Source: Taudactylus pleione (lineage: Eukaryota; Chordata; Amphibia; Anura; Myobatrachidae). Taken from it: 64,000 nucleotides of DNA. Positions 12,001 through 24,500 of the stretch are shown here, piece by piece. Each line of letters begins with the position of its first letter. The stretch's first letter is position 1. The notes under the pieces are model-generated. The model saw only the letters and a program-made list of their open reading frames with translations. It did not search any database and was not told where the DNA came from. A program made the position numbers and the translations under genes. The stretch is taken from NCBI GenBank assembly GCA_031769625.1, contig JAUIMM010001412.1:372001-436000 (forward strand), given 5' to 3'.

Positions 12001-14507
12001 CGGGTGTAGTGTGGCACTAGGTGTGTATTGCCAGGCTTCCCTGTAATATGTGTATGGGTGTAGTGTGTCACTAGGTGTGTATTGCCAGGCTCCCTGTAAT
12101 ATGTGCCTGATACGGGTGTAGGGTGTCACTAGTTGTGTATTGCCAGGCTTCCCTGTAATATGTGCATGATACGGGTGTAGGGTGTCACTAGGTGTGTATT
12201 GCCAGGCTTCCCTGTAATATGTGCCTGATACGGGTTTAGGGTGGCACTAGGTGCGTATTGCAAGGCTCCCCTGTAATATGTGCCTGATACGGGTGTAGGG
12301 TGGCACTAGGTGTGTATTGCCAGGCTCCCCTGAAATATGTGCATGATACGGGTGTAGTGTGTCACTAGGTGTGTATTGCCAGGCTTCCCTGTAATATGTG
12401 CCTGATACGGGTTTAGGGTGGCACTAGGTGTGTATTGCAAGGCTCCCCTGTAATATGTGCCTGATACGGGTGTAGGGTGGCACTAGGTGTGTATTGCCAG
12501 GCTTCTTTGTAATATGCGCCTGACACGGGTGTAGTGTGTCAATAGGTGTGTATTGCCAGGCTTCCCTGTAATATGTGCCTGATACGGGTGTAGTGTGTCA
12601 CTAGGTGTGTATTGCCAGGCTTCTTTGTAATATGCGCCTGATACGGGTGTAGTGTGTCAATAGGTGTGTAGTGCCAGGCTTCCCTGTAATATGTGCCTGA
12701 TACGGGTGTAGGGTGTCACTAGGTGTGTATTGCCAGGCTTCCCTGTAATATGTACCTGATACGGGTGTAGTGTGGCACTAGGTGTGTATTGCCAGGCTTC
12801 CCTGTAATATGTGCCTGATACGGGTGTAGTGTGGCACTAGGTGTGTAGTGCCAGGCTTCCCTGTAATATGTGCCTGATACGGGTGTAGTGTGGCACTAGG
12901 TGTGTATTGACAGGCTTCCCTGTAATATGTGCCTGATACGGGTGTAGTGTGGCACTAGGTGTGTATTGCCAGGCTTCCCTGTAATATGTGCCTGATACGG
13001 GTGTAGGGTGTCACTAGGTGTGTATTGCCAGGCTCCCCTGTAATATGTGCCTGATACGGGTGTAGTGTTTCTCTAGGTGTGTATTGCCAGGCTCCCCTAA
13101 AATATGTGCATGATACGGGTGTAGGGTGTCACTAGGTGTGTATTGCCAGGCTTCCCTGTAATTTGTGCCTGATACGGGTTTAGTGTGTCACTAGGTGTGT
13201 ATTGCAAGGCTCCCTTGTAATATGTGCCTGATACGGGTGTAGGGTGTCACTAGGTGTGTATTGCCAGGCTTCCCTGTAATATGTACCTGATAGGGGTGTA
13301 GTGTGGAACTAGGTGTGTATTGCCAGGCTTCCCTGTAATATGTGCCTGATACGGGTGTAGTGTGGCAATAGGTGTGTATTGCCAGGCTTCCCTGTAATAT
13401 GTGCCTGATACGGGTGTAGTGTGGCACTAGGTGTGTATTGCCAGGCTTCCCTGTAATATGTGTATGGGTGTAGTGTGTCACTAGGTGTGTATTGCCAAGC
13501 TCCCTGTAATATGTGCCTGATACGGGTGTAGGGTGTCACTAGGTGTGTATTGCCAGGCTTCCCTGTAATATGTGCCTGATACGGGTGTAGGGTGTCACTA
13601 GGAGTGCATTGCCAGGCTTCCCTGTAATATGTGCCTGATACGGGTGTAGGGTGTCACAAGGTGTGTATTGCCAGGCTTCCCTGTAATATGTGCCTGATAC
13701 GGTAGGGTGTCACAAGGTGTGTATTGCCAGGCTTCCCTGTAATATGTGCATGATACGGGTGTAGGGTGTCACTAGGAGTGTATTGCCAGGCTTCCCTGTA
13801 ATATGTGCCTGATACGGGTGTAGGGTGAGGTGTGTATTGCCAGGCTCCCCTGTAATATGCGCCTGATACGGGTGTAGTGTGTCACTAGGTGTGTATTGCC
13901 AGGCTTCTTTGTAATATGCGCCTGAGACGGGTGTAGTGTGTCAATAGGTGTGTATTGCCAGGCTTCCCTGTAATATGTGCCTGATACGGGTGTAGTGTGT
14001 CACTAGGTGAGTATTGCCAGGCTTCCCTGTAATATGCGCCTGATACGGGTGTAGTGTGTCACTAGGTGTGTATTGCCAGGCTTCTTTGTAATATGTGCCT
14101 GATACGGGTGTAGTGTGTCAATAGGTGTGTAGTGCCAGGCTTCCCTGTAATATGTGCCTGATACGGGTGTAGGGTGTCACTAGGTGTGTATTGCCAGGCT
14201 TCCCTGTAATATGTGCCTGATACGGGTGTAGTGTGTCACTAGGTGTGTATTGCCGGGCTTCCCTGTAATATGCGCCTGATACGGGTGTAGGGTGGCACTA
14301 GGTGTGTATTGCCAGGCTTCTTTGTAATATGTGCCTGATATGGGTGTAGTGTGTCAATAGGTGTGTATTGCCAGGCTTCCCTGTAATATGTGCCTGATAC
14401 GGGTGTAGGGTGTCACTAGGTGTGTATTGCTAGGCTTCCCTGAAATATGTACCTGATACGGGTGTAGGGTGTCACTAGGAGTGTATTGCCAGGCTTCCCT
14501 GTAATAT
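9060..14507. repeat. Tandem duplication of a ~2.7-kb satellite block
   Basis: Block 9060-11753 (2694 bp) is repeated as 11754-14507 (about 2753 bp). Shared rare monomers include GTGTAATGCC followed by TGGAACTAGG and CTGTATTATG, CCATGCTTCCCAGTAAT, GTTTCTCTAGG, GGTAGGGTGTCACAAGG and GGGTGAGGTG. The second copy is one monomer longer because a single TGTGGCTGATATGGG unit near 9530 is replaced by two units near 12215-12300. The block edges match at both ends, so this is a true tandem duplication. Confidence 0.85.
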
Positions 14508-15529
14508 TTGCCTGATACGGGTGTAGGGTGTCACTAGGTGTGTATTGCCAGGCTCCCCTGTAATATGCGCCTGATACGGGTGTAGTGTGTCACTAGGTGT
14601 GTATTGCCAGGCTTCTTTGTAATATGCGCCTGATACGGGTGTAGTGTGTCAATAGGTGTGTATTGCCAGGCTTCTTTGTAATATGCGCCTGATACGGGTG
14701 TAGTGTGTCACTAGGTGTGTATTGCCAGGCTTCCCTGTAATATGCGCCTGATACGGGTGTAGTGTGTCACTAGGTGTGTATTTCCAGGCTTCTTTGTAAT
14801 ATGTGCCTGATACGGGTGTAGTGTGTCAATAGGTGTGTAGTGCCAGGCTTAACTGTAATATGTGCCTGATACGGGTGTAGGGTGTCACTAGGTGTGTATT
14901 GCCAGGCTTCCCTGTAATATGTGCCTGATACGGGTGTAGTGTGTCACTAGGTGTGCATTGCCAGGCTTCCCTGTAATGTGTCTGATACGGGTGTAGTGTG
15001 TCACTAGCTGTGATTTGCCAGGCTTCCCTGCGATACGTGCCTGATACGGGTGTAGGGTGTCACTAGGTGTGTAATGCCAGGCTTCCCTGTAATATGTGCC
15101 TGATACGGGTGTAGTGTGGAACTAGGTGTGTATTGCCAGGCTTCCCTGTATTATGTGCCTGATACGGGTGTAGTGTGGCACTAGGTGTGTATTGCCATGC
15201 TTCCCAGTAATATGTGCCTGATACGGGTGTAGGGTGTCACTAGGTGTGTATTGCCAGGCTTCCCTGTAATATGTGTATGGGTGTAGTGTGTCACTAGGTG
15301 TGTATTGCCAGGCTCCCTGTAATATGTGCCTGATACGGGTGTAGGGTGTCACTAGTTGTGTATTGCCAGGCTTCCCTGTAATATGTGCATGATACGGGTG
15401 TAGGGTGTCACTAGGTGTGTATTGCCAGGCTTCCCTGTAATATGTGGCTGATATGGGTGTAGGGTGTCACTAGGTGTGTATTGCCAGGCTCCCCTGAAAT
15501 ATTTGCATGATACGGGTGTAGTGTGTCAC

Positions 15530-18500
15530 TAGGTGTGTATTGCCAGGCTTCCCTGTAATATGTGCCTGATACGGGTTTAGGGTGGCACTAGGTGTGTATT
15601 GCAAGGCTCCCCTGTAATATGTGCCTGATACGGGTGTAGGGTGGCACTAGGTGTGTATTGCCAGGCTTCTTTGTAATATGCGCCTGATACGGGTGTAGTG
15701 TGTCACTAGGTGTGTATTGCCAGGCTTCTTTGTAATATGCGCCTGATATGGGTGTAGTGTGTCAATAGGTGTGTAGTGCCAGGCTTCCCTGTAATATGCG
15801 CCTGATACGGGTGTAGTGTGTCAATAGGTGTGTAGTGCCAGGCTTCCCTGTAATATGTGCCTGATACGGGTGTAGGGTGTCACTAGGTGTGTATTGCCAG
15901 GCTTCCCTGTAATATGTACCTGATACAGGTGTAGTGTGGCACTAGGTGTGTATTGCCAGGCTTCCCTGTAATATGTGCCTGATACGGGTGTAGTGTGGCA
16001 CTAGGTGTGTAGTGCCAGGCTTCCCTGTAATATGTGCCTGATACGGGTGTAGTGTGGCACTAGGTGTGTATTGACAGGCTTCCCTGTAATATGTGCCTGA
16101 TACGGGTGTAGTGTGGCACTAGGTGTGTATTGCCAGGCTTCCCTGTAATATGTGCCTGATACGGGTGTAGGGTGTCACTAGGTGTGTATTGCCAGGCTCC
16201 CCTGTAATATGTGCCTGATACGGGTGTAGTGTTTCTCTAGGTGTGTATTGCCAGGCTCCCCTAAAATATGTGCATGATACGGGTGTAGGGTGTCACTAGG
16301 TGTGTATTGCCAGGCTTCCCTGTAATTTGTGCCTGATACGGGTTTAGTGTGTCACTAGGTGTGTATTGCAAGGCTCCCCTGTAATATGTGCCTGATACGG
16401 GTGTAGGGTGTCACTAGGTGTGTATTGCCAGGCTTCCCTGTAATATGTGCCTGATACGGGTGTAGGGTGTCACTAAGTGTGTATTGCCAGGCTCCCCTGT
16501 AATATGCGCCTGATACGGGTGTAGTGTGGCAATAGGTGTGTATTGCCAGGCTTCCCTGTAATATGTGCCTGATACGGGTGTAGTGTGGCACTAGGTGTGT
16601 ATTGCCAGGCTTCCCTGTAATATGTGTATGGGTGTAGTGTGTCACTAGGTGTGTATTGCCAAGCTCCCTGTAATATGTGCCTGATACGGGTGTAGGGTGT
16701 CACTAGGTGTGTATTGCCAGGCTTCCCTGTAATATGTGCCTGATACGGGTGTAGGGTGTCACTAGGAGTGCATTGCCAGGCTTCCCTGTAATATGTGCCT
16801 GATACGGGTCTAGGGTGTCACAAGGTGTGTATTGCCAGGCTTCCCTGTAATATGTGCCTGATACGGTAGGGTGTCACAAGGTGTGTATTGCCAGGCTTCC
16901 CTGTAATATGTGCATGATACGGGTGTAGGGTGTCACTAGGAGTGTATTGCCAGGCTTCCCTGTAATATGTGCCTGATACGGGTGTAGGGTGTCACTAGGT
17001 GTGTATTGCTAGGCTCCCCTGTAATATGCGCCTGATACGGGTGTAGTGTGTCACTAGGTGTGTATTGCCAGGCTTCTTTGTAATATGTGCCTGATACGGG
17101 TGTAGGGTGTCACTAGGTGTGTATTGCCAGGCTTCCCTGTAATATGTGCCTGATACGGGTGTAGTGTGTCACTAGGTGTGTATTGCCAGGCTTCCCTGTA
17201 ATATGTGCCTGATACGGGTGTAGGGTGGCACTAGGTGTGTATTGCCAGGCTTCTTTGTAATATGTGCCTGATATGGGTGTAGTGTGTCAATAGGTGTGTA
17301 TTGCCAGGCTTCCCTGTAATATGTGCCTGATACGGGTGTAGGGTGTCACTAGGTGTGTATTGCTAGGCTTCCCTGAAATATGTACCTGATACGGGTGTAG
17401 GGTGTCACTAGGAGTGTATTGCCAGGCTTCCCTGTAATATGTGCCTGATACGGGTGTAGGGTGTCACTAGGTGTGTATTGCCAGGCTCCCCTGTAATATG
17501 CGCCTGATACGGGTGTAGTGTGTCACTAGGTGTGTATTGCCAGGCTTCTTTGTAATATGCGCCTGATACGGGTGTAGTGTGTCAATAGGTGTGTATTGCC
17601 AGGCTTCTTTGTAATATGCGCCTGATACGGGTGTAGTGTGTCACTAGGTGTGTATTGCCAGGCTTCCCTGTAATATGCGCCTGATACGGGTGTAGTGTGT
17701 CACTAGGTGTGTATTTCCAGGCTTCTTTGTAATATGTGCCTGATACGGGTGTAGTGTGTCAATAGGTGTGTAGTGCCAGGCTTCCCTGTAATATGTGCCT
17801 GATACGGGTGTAGGGTGTCACTAGGTGTGTATTGCCAGGCTTCCCTGTAATGTGTCTGATACGGGTGTAGTGTGTCACTAGCTGTGATTTGCCAGGCTTC
17901 CCTGCGATACGTGCCTGATAAGGGTGTAGGGTGTCACTTGGTGTGTAATGCCAGGCTTCCCTGTAATATGTGCCTGATACGGGTGTAGTGTGGAACTAGG
18001 TGTGTATTGCCAGGCTTCCCTGTAATATGTGCCTGATACGGGTGTAGTGTGGCACTAGGTGTGTATTGCCAGGCTTCCCAGTAATATGTGCCTGATACGG
18101 GTGTAGGGTGTCACTAGGTGTGTATTGCCAGGCTTCCCTGTAATATGTGTATGGGTGTAGTGTGTCACTAGGTGTGTATTGCCAGGCTCCCTGTAATATG
18201 TGCCTGATACGGGTGTAGGGTGTCACTAGTTGTGTATTGCCAGGCTTCCCTGTAATATGTGCATGATACGGGTGTAGGGTGTCACTAGGTGTGTATTGCC
18301 AGGCTTCCCTGTAATATGTGGCTGATATGGGTGTAGGGTGTCACTAGGTGTGTATTGCCAGGCTCCCCTGAAATATGTGCATGATACGGGTGTAGTGTGT
18401 CACTAGGTGTGTATTGCCAGGCTTCCCTGTAATATGTGCCTGATACGGGTTTAGGGTGGCACTAGGTGTGTATTGCAAGGCTCCCCTGTAATATGTGCCT

Positions 18501-21500
18501 GATACGGGTGTAGGGTGGCACTAGGTGTGTATTGCCAGGCTTCTTTGTAATATGCGCCTGACACGGGTGTAGTGTGTCAATAGGTGTGTATTGCCAGGCT
18601 TCCCTGTAATATGTGCCTGATACGGGTGTAGTGTGTCACTAGGTGTGTATTGCCAGGCTTCTTTGTAATATGCGCCTGATACGGGTGTAGTGTGTCAATA
18701 GGTGTGTAGTGCCAGGCTTCCCTGTAATATGTGCCTGATACGGGTGTAGTGTGTTAATAGGTGTGTAGTGCCAGGCTTCCCTGTAATATGTGCCTGATAC
18801 GGGTGTAGGGTGTCACTAGGTGTGTATTGCGAGGCTTCCCTGTAATATGTACCTGATACGGGTGTAGTGTGGCACTAGGTGTGTATTGCCAGGCTTCCCT
18901 GTAATATGTGCCTGATACAGGTGTAGTGTGGCACTAGGTGTGTAGTGCCAGGCTTCCCTGTAATATGTGCATGATACGGGTGTAGTGTGGCACTAGGTGT
19001 GTATTGACAGGCTTCCCTGTAATATGTGCCTGATACGGGTGTAGTGTGGCACTAGGTGTGTATTGCCAGGCTTCCCTGTAATATGTGCCTGATACGGGTG
19101 TAGGGTGTCACTAGGTGTGTATTGCCAGGCTCCCCTGTAATATGTGCCTGATACGGGTGTAGTGTTTCTCTAGGTGTGTATTGCCAGGCTCCCCTAAAAT
19201 ATGTGCATGATACGGGTGTAGGGTGTCACTAGGTGTGTATTGCCAGGCTTCCCTGTAATTTGTGCCTGATACGGGTTTAGTGTGTCACTAGGTGTGTATT
19301 GCAAGGCTCCCCTGTAATATGTGCCTGATACGGGTGTAGGGTGTCACTAGGTGTGTATTGCCAGGCTTCCCTGTAATATGTACCTGATACGGGTGTAGTG
19401 TGGCACTAGGTGTGTATTGCCAGGCTTCCCTGTAATATGTGTATGGGTGTAGTGTGTCACTAGGTGTGTATTGCCAAGCTCCCTGTAATATGTGCCTGAT
19501 ACGGGTGTAGGGTGTCACTAGGTGTGTATTGCCAGGCTTCCCTGTAATATGTGCATGATACGGGTGTAGGGTGTCACTAGGAGTGTATTGCCAGGCTTCC
19601 CTGTAATATGTGCCTGATACGGGTGTAGGGTGTCACTAGGTGTGTATTGCCAGGCTCCCCTGTAATATGCGCCTGATACGGGAGTAGTGTGTCACTAGGT
19701 GTGTATTGCCAGGCTTCTTTGTAATATGCGCCTGATAACGGGTGTAGTGTGTCAATAGGTGTGTATTGCCAGGCGTCCCTGTAATATGTGCCTGATACGG
19801 GTGTAGTGTGTCACTAGGTGTGTATTGCCAGGCTTCCCTGTAATATGCGCCTGATACGGGTGTAGTGTGTCAATAGGTGTGTATTGCCAGGCTTCCCTGT
19901 AATATGTGCCTGATACGGGTGTAGTGTGTCACTAGGTGTGTATTGCCAGGCTTCCCTGTAATATGCGCCTGATACGGGTGTAGTGTGTCACTAGGTGTGT
20001 ATTGCCAGGCTTCTTTGTAATATGTGCCTGATACGGGTGTAGTGTGTCAATAGGTGTGTAGTGCCAGGCTTCTTTGTAATATGTGCCTGATACGGGTGTA
20101 GGGTGTCACTAGGTGTGTATTGCCAGGCTTCCCTGTAATATGTGCCTGATACGGGTGTAGTGTGTCACTAGGTGTGCATTGCCAGGCTTCCCTGTAATGT
20201 GTCTGATACGGGTGTAGTGTGTCACTAGGTGTGTATTGCCAGGCTTCCCTGTAATATGTGCCTGATACGGGTGTAGTGTGGCACTAGGTGTGTATTGCCA
20301 GGCTTCCCTGTAATATGTGCCTGATACGGGTGTAGTGTGTCACTAGGTGTGTATTGCCAGGCTTCCCTGTAATATGCGCCTGATACGGGTGTAGTGTGTC
20401 ACTAGGTGTGTATTGCCAGGCTTCCCTGTAATATGCGCCTGATACGGGTGTAGTGTGTCACTAGGTGTGTATTGCCAGGCTTCCCTGTAATATGTGCCTG
20501 ATACGGGTGTAGGGTGGCACTAGGTGTGTATTGCCAGGATTCTTTGTAATATGTGCCTGATATGGGTGTAGTGTGTCAATATGTGTGTATTGCCAGGCTT
20601 CCCTGTAATATGTGCCTGATACGGGTGTAGGGTGTCACTAGGTGTGTATTGCTAGGCTTCCCTGAAATATGTACCTGATAGGGGTGTAGTGTGGAACTAG
20701 GTGTGTATTGCCAGGCTTCCCTGTAATATGTGCCTGATACGGGTGTAGTGTGGCACTAGGTGTGTATTTCCAGGCTTCCCTGTAATATGTGCCTGATACG
20801 GGTGTAGGGTGTCACTAGGTGTGTATTGCCAGGCTTCCCTGTAATATGTGTATGGGTGTAGTGTGTCACTAGGTGTGTATTGCCAGGCTCCCTGTAATAT
20901 GTGCCTGATACGGGTGTAGGGTGTCACTAGGTGTGCATTGCCGGGCTTCCCTGTAATATGTGCCTGATACGGGTGTAGTGTGTCACTAGGTGTGTATTGC
21001 CAGGCTTCCCTGTAATATGTGCCTGATGCGGGTGTAGGGTGTCACTAGGTGTGTATTGCCAGTCTTCCCTGTAATATGTGCCTGATACGGGTGTATGGTG
21101 GCACTAGGTGTGTATTGCCAGGCTTCCCTGTAATATGTGCCTGATACGGGTGTAGGGTGTCACTAGGTGTGTATTGCCAGGCTTCCCTGTAATATGTGCC
21201 TGATACGGGTGTAGGGTGGCACTAGGTGTGTATTGCCGGGCTTCCCTGTAATATGTGCCTGATACGGGTGTAGGGTGTCACTAGGTGTGTATTGCCAGGC
21301 TTCCCTGTAATATGTGCCTGATACGGGTGTAGGGTGTCACTAGGTGTGAATTGCCAGGCTCCCCTGTAATATGTGCCTGATACGGGTTTAGGGTGTCACT
21401 AGGTGTGTATTGCCAGGCTCCCCTGTAATATGTGCCTGATACGGGTGTAGTGTGTCACTAGGTGTGTATTGCCAGGCTTCCCTGTAATATGCGCCTGATA

Positions 21501-24500
21501 CGGGTGTAGTGTGTCACTAGGTGTGTATTGCCAGGCTTCCCTGTAATATGTGCCTGATACGGGTGTAGGGTGGCACTAGGTGTGTATTGCCAGGCTTCTT
21601 TGTAATATGTGCCTGATATGGGTGTAGTGTGTCAATAGGTGTGTATTGCCAGGCTTCCCTGTAATATGTGCCTGATACGGGTGTAGGGTGTCACTAGGTG
21701 TATTGCCAGGCTTCCCTGTAATATGTACCTGATAGGGGTGTAGTGTGGAAGTAGGTGTGTATTGCCAGGCTTCCCTGTAATATGTGCCTGATACGGGTGT
21801 AGTGTGGCACTAGGTGTGTATTGCCAGGCTTCCCAGTAATCTGTGCCTGATACGGGAGTAGGGTGTCACTAGGTGTGTATTGCCAGGCTTCCCTGTAATA
21901 TGTGCCTGATACGGGTGTAGGGTGGCACTAGGTGTGTATTGCCAGGCTTCCCTGTAATATGTGTATGGGTGTAGTGTGTCACTAGGTGTGTATTGCCAGG
22001 CTTCCCTGTAATATGTGCCTGATACGGGTGTAGGGTGTCACTAGTTGTGTATTGCCAGGCTTCCCTGTAATATGTGCATGATACGGGTGTAGGGTGTCAC
22101 TAGGTGTGTATTGCCAGGCTTCTTTGTAATATGTGCCTGATATGGGTGTAGTGTGTCAATAGGTGTGTATTGCCAGGCTTCCCTGTAATATGTGCCTGAT
22201 ATGGGTGTAGTGTGTCACTAGTTGTGTATTGCCAGGCTTCCCTGTAATATGTGCATGATACGGGTGTAGGGTGTCACTAGGTGTGTATTGCCAGGCTTCT
22301 TTGTAATATGTGCCTGATATGGGTGTAGTGTGTCAATAGGTGTGTATTGCCAGGCTTCCCTGTAATATGTACCTGATAGGGGTGTAGTGTGGAACTAGGT
22401 GTGTATTGCCAGGCTTCCCTGTAATATGTGCCTGATACGGGTGTAGTGTGGCACTAGGTGTGTATTGCCAGGCTTCCCAGTAATATGTGCCTGATACGGG
22501 TGTAGGGTGTCACTAGGTGTGTATTGCCAGGCTTCCCTGTAATATGTGTATGGGTGTAGTGTTTCACTAGGTGTGTATTGCCAGGCTCCCTGTAGTATGT
22601 GCCTGATACAGGTGTAGTGTGTCACTGGGTGTGTATTGCCAGGCTTCCCTGTAATATGTGCCTGATACGGGTGTAGGGTGTCACTAGGTGTGTATTGCCA
22701 GGCTTCCCTGTAATATGTGCCTGATACGGGTGTAGGGTGTCACTAGGTGTGTATTGCCAGGCTTCCCTGTAATATGTGCCTGATATGGGTGTAGGGTGTC
22801 ACTAGGTGTGTACTGCCAGGCTTCCCTGTAATATGTGCCTGATATGGGTGTAGTGTGGAACTAGGTGTGTATTGCCAGGCTTCCCTGTAATATGTGCCTG
22901 ATACGGGTGTAGTGTGGCACTAGGTGTGTATTGCCAGGCTTCCCAGTAATATGTGCCTGATACGGGTGTAGGGTGTCACTAGGTGTGTATTGCCAGGCTT
23001 CCCTGTAATATGTGTATGGGTGTAGTGTGTCACTAGGTGTGTATTGCCAGGCTCCCTGTAGTATGTGCCTGATACAGGTGTAGTGTGTCACTGGGTGTGT
23101 ATTGCCAGGCTTCCCTGTAATATGTGCCTGATACGGGTGTAGGGTGTCACTAGGTGTGTATTGCCAGGCTTCCCTGTAATATGTGCCTGATACGGGTGTA
23201 GGGTGTCACTAGGTGTGTATTGCCAGGCTTCCCTGTAATATGCGCCTGATACGGGTGTAGTGTGTCACTAGGTGTGTATTGCCAGGCTTCTTTGTAATAT
23301 GCGCCTGATACGGGTGTAGTGTGTCAATAGGTGTGTAGTGCCAGGCTTCCCTGTAATATGTGCCTGATACGGGTGTAGGGTGTCACTAGGTGTGTATTGC
23401 CAGGCTTCTTTGTAATATGTGCCTGATACGGGTGTAGTGTGTCACTAGGTGTGTATTGCCAGGCTTCCCTGTAATATGTGTATGGGTGTAGTGTGTCACT
23501 AGGTGTGTATTGCCAGGCTCCCTGTAGTATGTGCCTGATACAGGTGTAGTGTGTCACTGGGTGTGTATTGCCAGGCTTCCCTGTAATATGTGCCTGATAC
23601 GGGTGTAGGGTGTCACTAGGTGTGTATTGCCAGGCTTCCCTGTAATATGTGCCTGATACGGGTGTAGGGTGTCACTAGGTGTGTATTGCCAGGCTTCCCT
23701 GTAATATGTGCCTGATACGGGTGTAGGGTGTCACTAGGTGTGTATTGCCAGGCTTCCCTGTAATATGTGCCTGATACGGGTGTAGGGTGTCACTAGGTGT
23801 GTATTGCCAGGCTTCTCTGTAATATGTGCCTGATACGGGTGTAGGGTGTCACTAGGTGTATATTGCCAGGCTTCTCTGTAATATGTGCCTGATATGGGTG
23901 TAGGGTGTCACTAGGTGTGTATTGCCAGGCTTCCCTGTAATATGTGCCTGATACGGGTGTAGGGTGTCACTAGGTGTGTATTGCCAGGCTTCTTTGTAAT
24001 ATGTGCCTGAAACGGGTGTAGGGTGTCACTAGGTGTGTATTGCCAGGTTCCCTGTAATATGTGCCTAATACGGGTGTAGGGTGTCACTAGGTGTGTATTG
24101 CCAGGGTTCCCTGTAATATGTGCCTGATACGGGTGTAGGGTGGCACTAGGTGTGTATTGCCGGGCTTCCCTGTAATATGTGCCTGATACGGATGTAGGGT
24201 GTCACTAGGTGTGTATTGCCAGGCTTCCCTGTAATATGTGCCTGATACGGGTGTAGTGTGTCACTAGGTGTGAATTGCCAGGCTCCCCTGTAATATGTGC
24301 CTGATACGGGTTTAGGGTGTCACTAGGTGTGTATTGCCAGGCTTCCCTGTAATATGTGCCTGATACGGGTGTAGTGTGTCACTAGCTGTGATTTGCCAGG
24401 CTTCCCTGCGATACGTGCCTGATACGGGTGTAGTGTGTCACTAGGTGTGTATTGCCAGGCTTCCCTGTAATATGCGCCTGATACGGGTGTAGTGTGTCAC